A stretch of DNA of 64,000 nucleotides, from NCBI RefSeq assembly GCF_014196765.1, contig NZ_JACIEE010000005.1, forward strand, positions 248,001-312,000. Direction: 5' to 3'. Under the pieces are notes generated by a model. The model was not told the origin of the DNA. It did not search any database and was given only the letters and a program-made list of their open reading frames with translations. This DNA comes from Mycoplana azooxidifex (GTDB lineage Bacteria; Pseudomonadota; Alphaproteobacteria; Rhizobiales; Rhizobiaceae). Both the position numbers and the translations under genes were made by a program. This document shows, piece by piece, positions 62,252 through 64,000 of the stretch; the first letter of the stretch is position 1; every line of letters starts with the position of its first letter.

Positions 62252-62283
62252 TTTGTGCACACATCGCTGCGATGCAGCACAAA
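62252..62283. promoter_or_regulatory. Nested dyad between gntR and the ABC operon
   Basis: TTTGTGC (62252-62258) and GCACAAA (62277-62283) flank an inner dyad ATCGC-T-GCGAT (62263-62273), with both symmetries centred at nearly the same base. It lies between the divergent GntR and ATPase genes and may be the regulator's operator. Confidence 0.5.
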
Positions 62284-62390
62284 CATTCGGCAGCCGAAAT
62301 TAAAACCGCGCGAATCCAACGCCTTGGCCGGGAGCGCAAAAAATTGGCACGTCTCCTGCATCGGCAAGACCGACCCAGGAGAGCTGCCGC

Positions 62391-63479
62391 GTGACCAAAG
62401 CCGCCGAAATCGACATCGCCTCCGTCTCCAAGATCTACGGCCAGTCGACCGCCGTCCATGCCATCAGCCTGAAGATTCCGGCCGGGACCTATTGCTGCCT
62501 GCTCGGGCCTTCCGGCTGCGGCAAGACCTCGACGCTGCGCATGATCGCCGGCCACGAAAGCATTTCCAGCGGCGACATCCGGCTCGGCAACACGGTCGTC
62601 ACGGACCTGCCCCCGGCAAGGCGCGGCACGGCGATGATGTTCCAGTCCTACGCGCTCTTTCCCCATCTCGACCTCGTCGACAACGTCGCCTTCAGCCTGA
62701 AGATGAAGGGCGTGGACAAGGACGAGCGGCGGCAGAAGGCGATGGATATGCTGCGGCTGATGCAGCTCGAGGCCTATGCGACGCGCCGCCCCGCCCAGCT
62801 TTCCGGCGGCCAGCAGCAGCGCGTGGCGCTTGCCCGTGCGCTGATCACCGATCCGGAGGCGCTGCTCCTGGACGAACCGCTGTCGGCCCTCGACCCCTTC
62901 CTGAAGATCCGCATGCGCGCGGAACTGAAGCGCCTGCAGACCTCGCTCGGCATCACCTTCGTGCATGTCACCCACAGCCAGGAGGAGGCAATGGCGCTCG
63001 CCGACCTGATCGTCGTGATGAACGACGGGCGGATCGAGCAGGCGGCAGCACCCCGCGTGGTGTTCGAGCGGCCGGCCACCGCCTTCGTGGCGCGCTTCAT
63101 GGGCGACCATAACGTGATTTCCGGACGGGCAGCTTCAAGCACGAACGGTGCCGTGACGCTCGATGTGGTCAACGGCGGACAGTTCACGGCGCAGGGCGCT
63201 CCGATCGAGGCTGGCCAGCCGGTCGACATCGCCGTGCGGACGGACCGCGTTCGCATCGCGCCGACCGGCGTCCCCGGCCTTGGCTTCACAGGCATCGTCT
63301 CGAACATCGAGTACCGCGGCTCGACGGTGAAGCTCAGCATCGACGGCGCCGGCATCGAGGACTTCACCGCCATTCTCGACGACGCAGCCTTCTTCGAACA
63401 GACGATCAAGGTCGGCGATGCCGTGCCGCTTTCGTGGGGAGAGGCAGACGCGATCGTGCTCGGACGCATCCCGATATAG
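62391..63479 (+). CDS. Polyamine-type ABC transporter ATPase (PotA-like)
   Basis: This 362-residue ATPase resembles PotA/PotG. Walker A is GPSGCGKTST near residue 42, the signature is LSGGQQQR near 140, and Walker B is LLLDEPLSALDPFLK near 162; a TOBE domain fills the C-terminus. It starts with GTG at 62391, preceded by AGGAGAGCTGCC. It is the first gene of an operon with the binding-protein gene that follows. The PotD/F-like binding protein points to polyamines, but related importers carry other amines or amino-acid derivatives. Confidence 0.9.
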   Translation: MTKAAEIDIASVSKIYGQSTAVHAISLKIPAGTYCCLLGPSGCGKTSTLRMIAGHESISSGDIRLGNTVVTDLPPARRGTAMMFQSYALFPHLDLVDNVAFSLKMKGVDKDERRQKAMDMLRLMQLEAYATRRPAQLSGGQQQRVALARALITDPEALLLDEPLSALDPFLKIRMRAELKRLQTSLGITFVHVTHSQEEAMALADLIVVMNDGRIEQAAAPRVVFERPATAFVARFMGDHNVISGRAASSTNGAVTLDVVNGGQFTAQGAPIEAGQPVDIAVRTDRVRIAPTGVPGLGFTGIVSNIEYRGSTVKLSIDGAGIEDFTAILDDAAFFEQTIKVGDAVPLSWGEADAIVLGRIPI

Positions 63480-63534
63480 CCGCCGGCCATCCGGCGGAAC
63501 CGACAATCACAAAGCAAAAAATAGGAGAACAGCC

Positions 63535-64000
63535 ATGACCAAGACGACTTCCGCAAAGGCGGGCATCAGCCGCCGTTCGCTCCTGAAGACGGGTGCGGCC
63601 GCCGCCGGCCTCGCCGCCGGCTCCGGCGCCATCACCGGCTTCCCGACCATCTGGGCGCAGAACCCGATCACGCTGCGTCAGTTCGGCACCGGCGTGTCGA
63701 ACATCAACGCGGTCGCGCAGAAGTGCAAGGAGGACCTGGGCATCACGCTGGAGATGACGGCCATGGACTCCGACGCCGCCGCCCAGCGCGCGGTCACCCA
63801 GCCGAATTCCTACGACATCGCCGACATCGAATACTGGATCCTGAAGAAGGTCTATCCGAGCGGCGTGATCCAGCCGATGGAGACGTCGAAGCTGAAATTC
63901 TACGACAAGGTCGTTCCGCTGTTCAAGACCGGCAAGCTTCTGCCCGACAGCGTGATCGCGCAAGGCACCGCGCCGCACACCGTCGGCTATGTCGAGAGCA
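63535..64000 (+). CDS. Polyamine-type ABC transporter binding protein (partial)
   Basis: The gene runs off the right edge; 155 residues are visible. It has a twin-arginine signal (SRRSLLKTGAAAAGLAAGSG), unusual for this class where Sec signals are common, with likely cleavage near WAQ-NP. The mature start ITLRQFGTGVSNINAVAQKC and NSYDIADIEYWILKKVYPSG resemble the extracellular solute-binding proteins linked with PotABC. ATAGGAGAACAGCC precedes the ATG. The permeases presumably lie beyond 64000. Confidence 0.88.
   Translation, partial: MTKTTSAKAGISRRSLLKTGAAAAGLAAGSGAITGFPTIWAQNPITLRQFGTGVSNINAVAQKCKEDLGITLEMTAMDSDAAAQRAVTQPNSYDIADIEYWILKKVYPSGVIQPMETSKLKFYDKVVPLFKTGKLLPDSVIAQGTAPHTVGYVES

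Overview
The window is GC-rich chromosomal DNA from an alphaproteobacterium, almost certainly of the family Rhizobiaceae (Sinorhizobium/Ensifer, Shinella or a close relative). The evidence is the gene content (many sugar ABC transporters with LacI-type repressors, a SitABCD metal transporter behind Mur-like boxes, EmrAB with a TetR repressor, a carboxyspermidine-type polyamine route), CTTGAC-N16/17-CTAnAT style promoters, and palindromic GC-rich intergenic repeats of the RIME type. As I remember it, the order xylA-xylB-lacI ... emrB-emrA-emrR ... gltX-lysS matches the Sinorhizobium meliloti chromosome. I see no rRNA, tRNA, transposase, phage gene or CRISPR array.

Layout. 1-8.8 kb: a structured stretch without a convincing gene, a LysR regulator, a DUF1007/NicO nickel-cobalt pair, a GNAT acetyltransferase, a DUF533 protein, KDPG aldolase, a split CYTH/CHAD pair, TrhO and a GFA-type zinc protein. 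9.2-16.6 kb: a complete sugar or polyol system (ribose-type ABC transporter, TIM-barrel isomerase, Gfo/Idh/MocA dehydrogenase), divergent from a LacI repressor across a striking double operator. 16.8-22.4 kb: GlsB-like protein, xylose catabolism (lacI-xylB-xylA) with its own operator, and a Tat-exported phosphoesterase. 22.5-27.4 kb: the emrAB drug/flavonoid pump with its TetR regulator and operators, then TerC. 27.8-31.9 kb: gltX, lysS and one unknown envelope protein. 32.1-38.9 kb: sitABCD, a DadA-like oxidase, a nucleoside hydrolase that appears frameshifted at its start, and ung. 39.1-49.6 kb: a small basic protein, then glycerate kinase, Dabb protein and GMC oxidoreductase, then a sugar ABC transporter operon that runs into a second GMC dehydrogenase and an SDR. 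49.8-53.7 kb: an acyl-CoA operon (CoA transferase, enoyl-CoA hydratase, aldehyde dehydrogenase). 53.8-57.6 kb: a LacI-controlled dehydrogenase/DUF993 cluster of unknown substrate. 57.6-64 kb: a pseudouridine synthase, a polyamine pair (carboxynorspermidine decarboxylase and dehydrogenase) behind a long structured leader, and a GntR-linked polyamine-type ABC transporter running off the right edge.

The genes work mostly as self-contained catabolic cassettes: importer, oxidising or isomerising enzymes and a dedicated repressor with a visible operator. The most unusual element is the leader of the polyamine operon at about 58.61-58.95 kb. A good promoter is followed almost at once by a 19-codon open frame whose stop codon abuts a perfect 10-bp hairpin. 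That hairpin competes with a second hairpin, which is the layout of a leader-peptide or attenuator switch. Nine intergenic palindromic repeats sit between transcription units and inside several operons.
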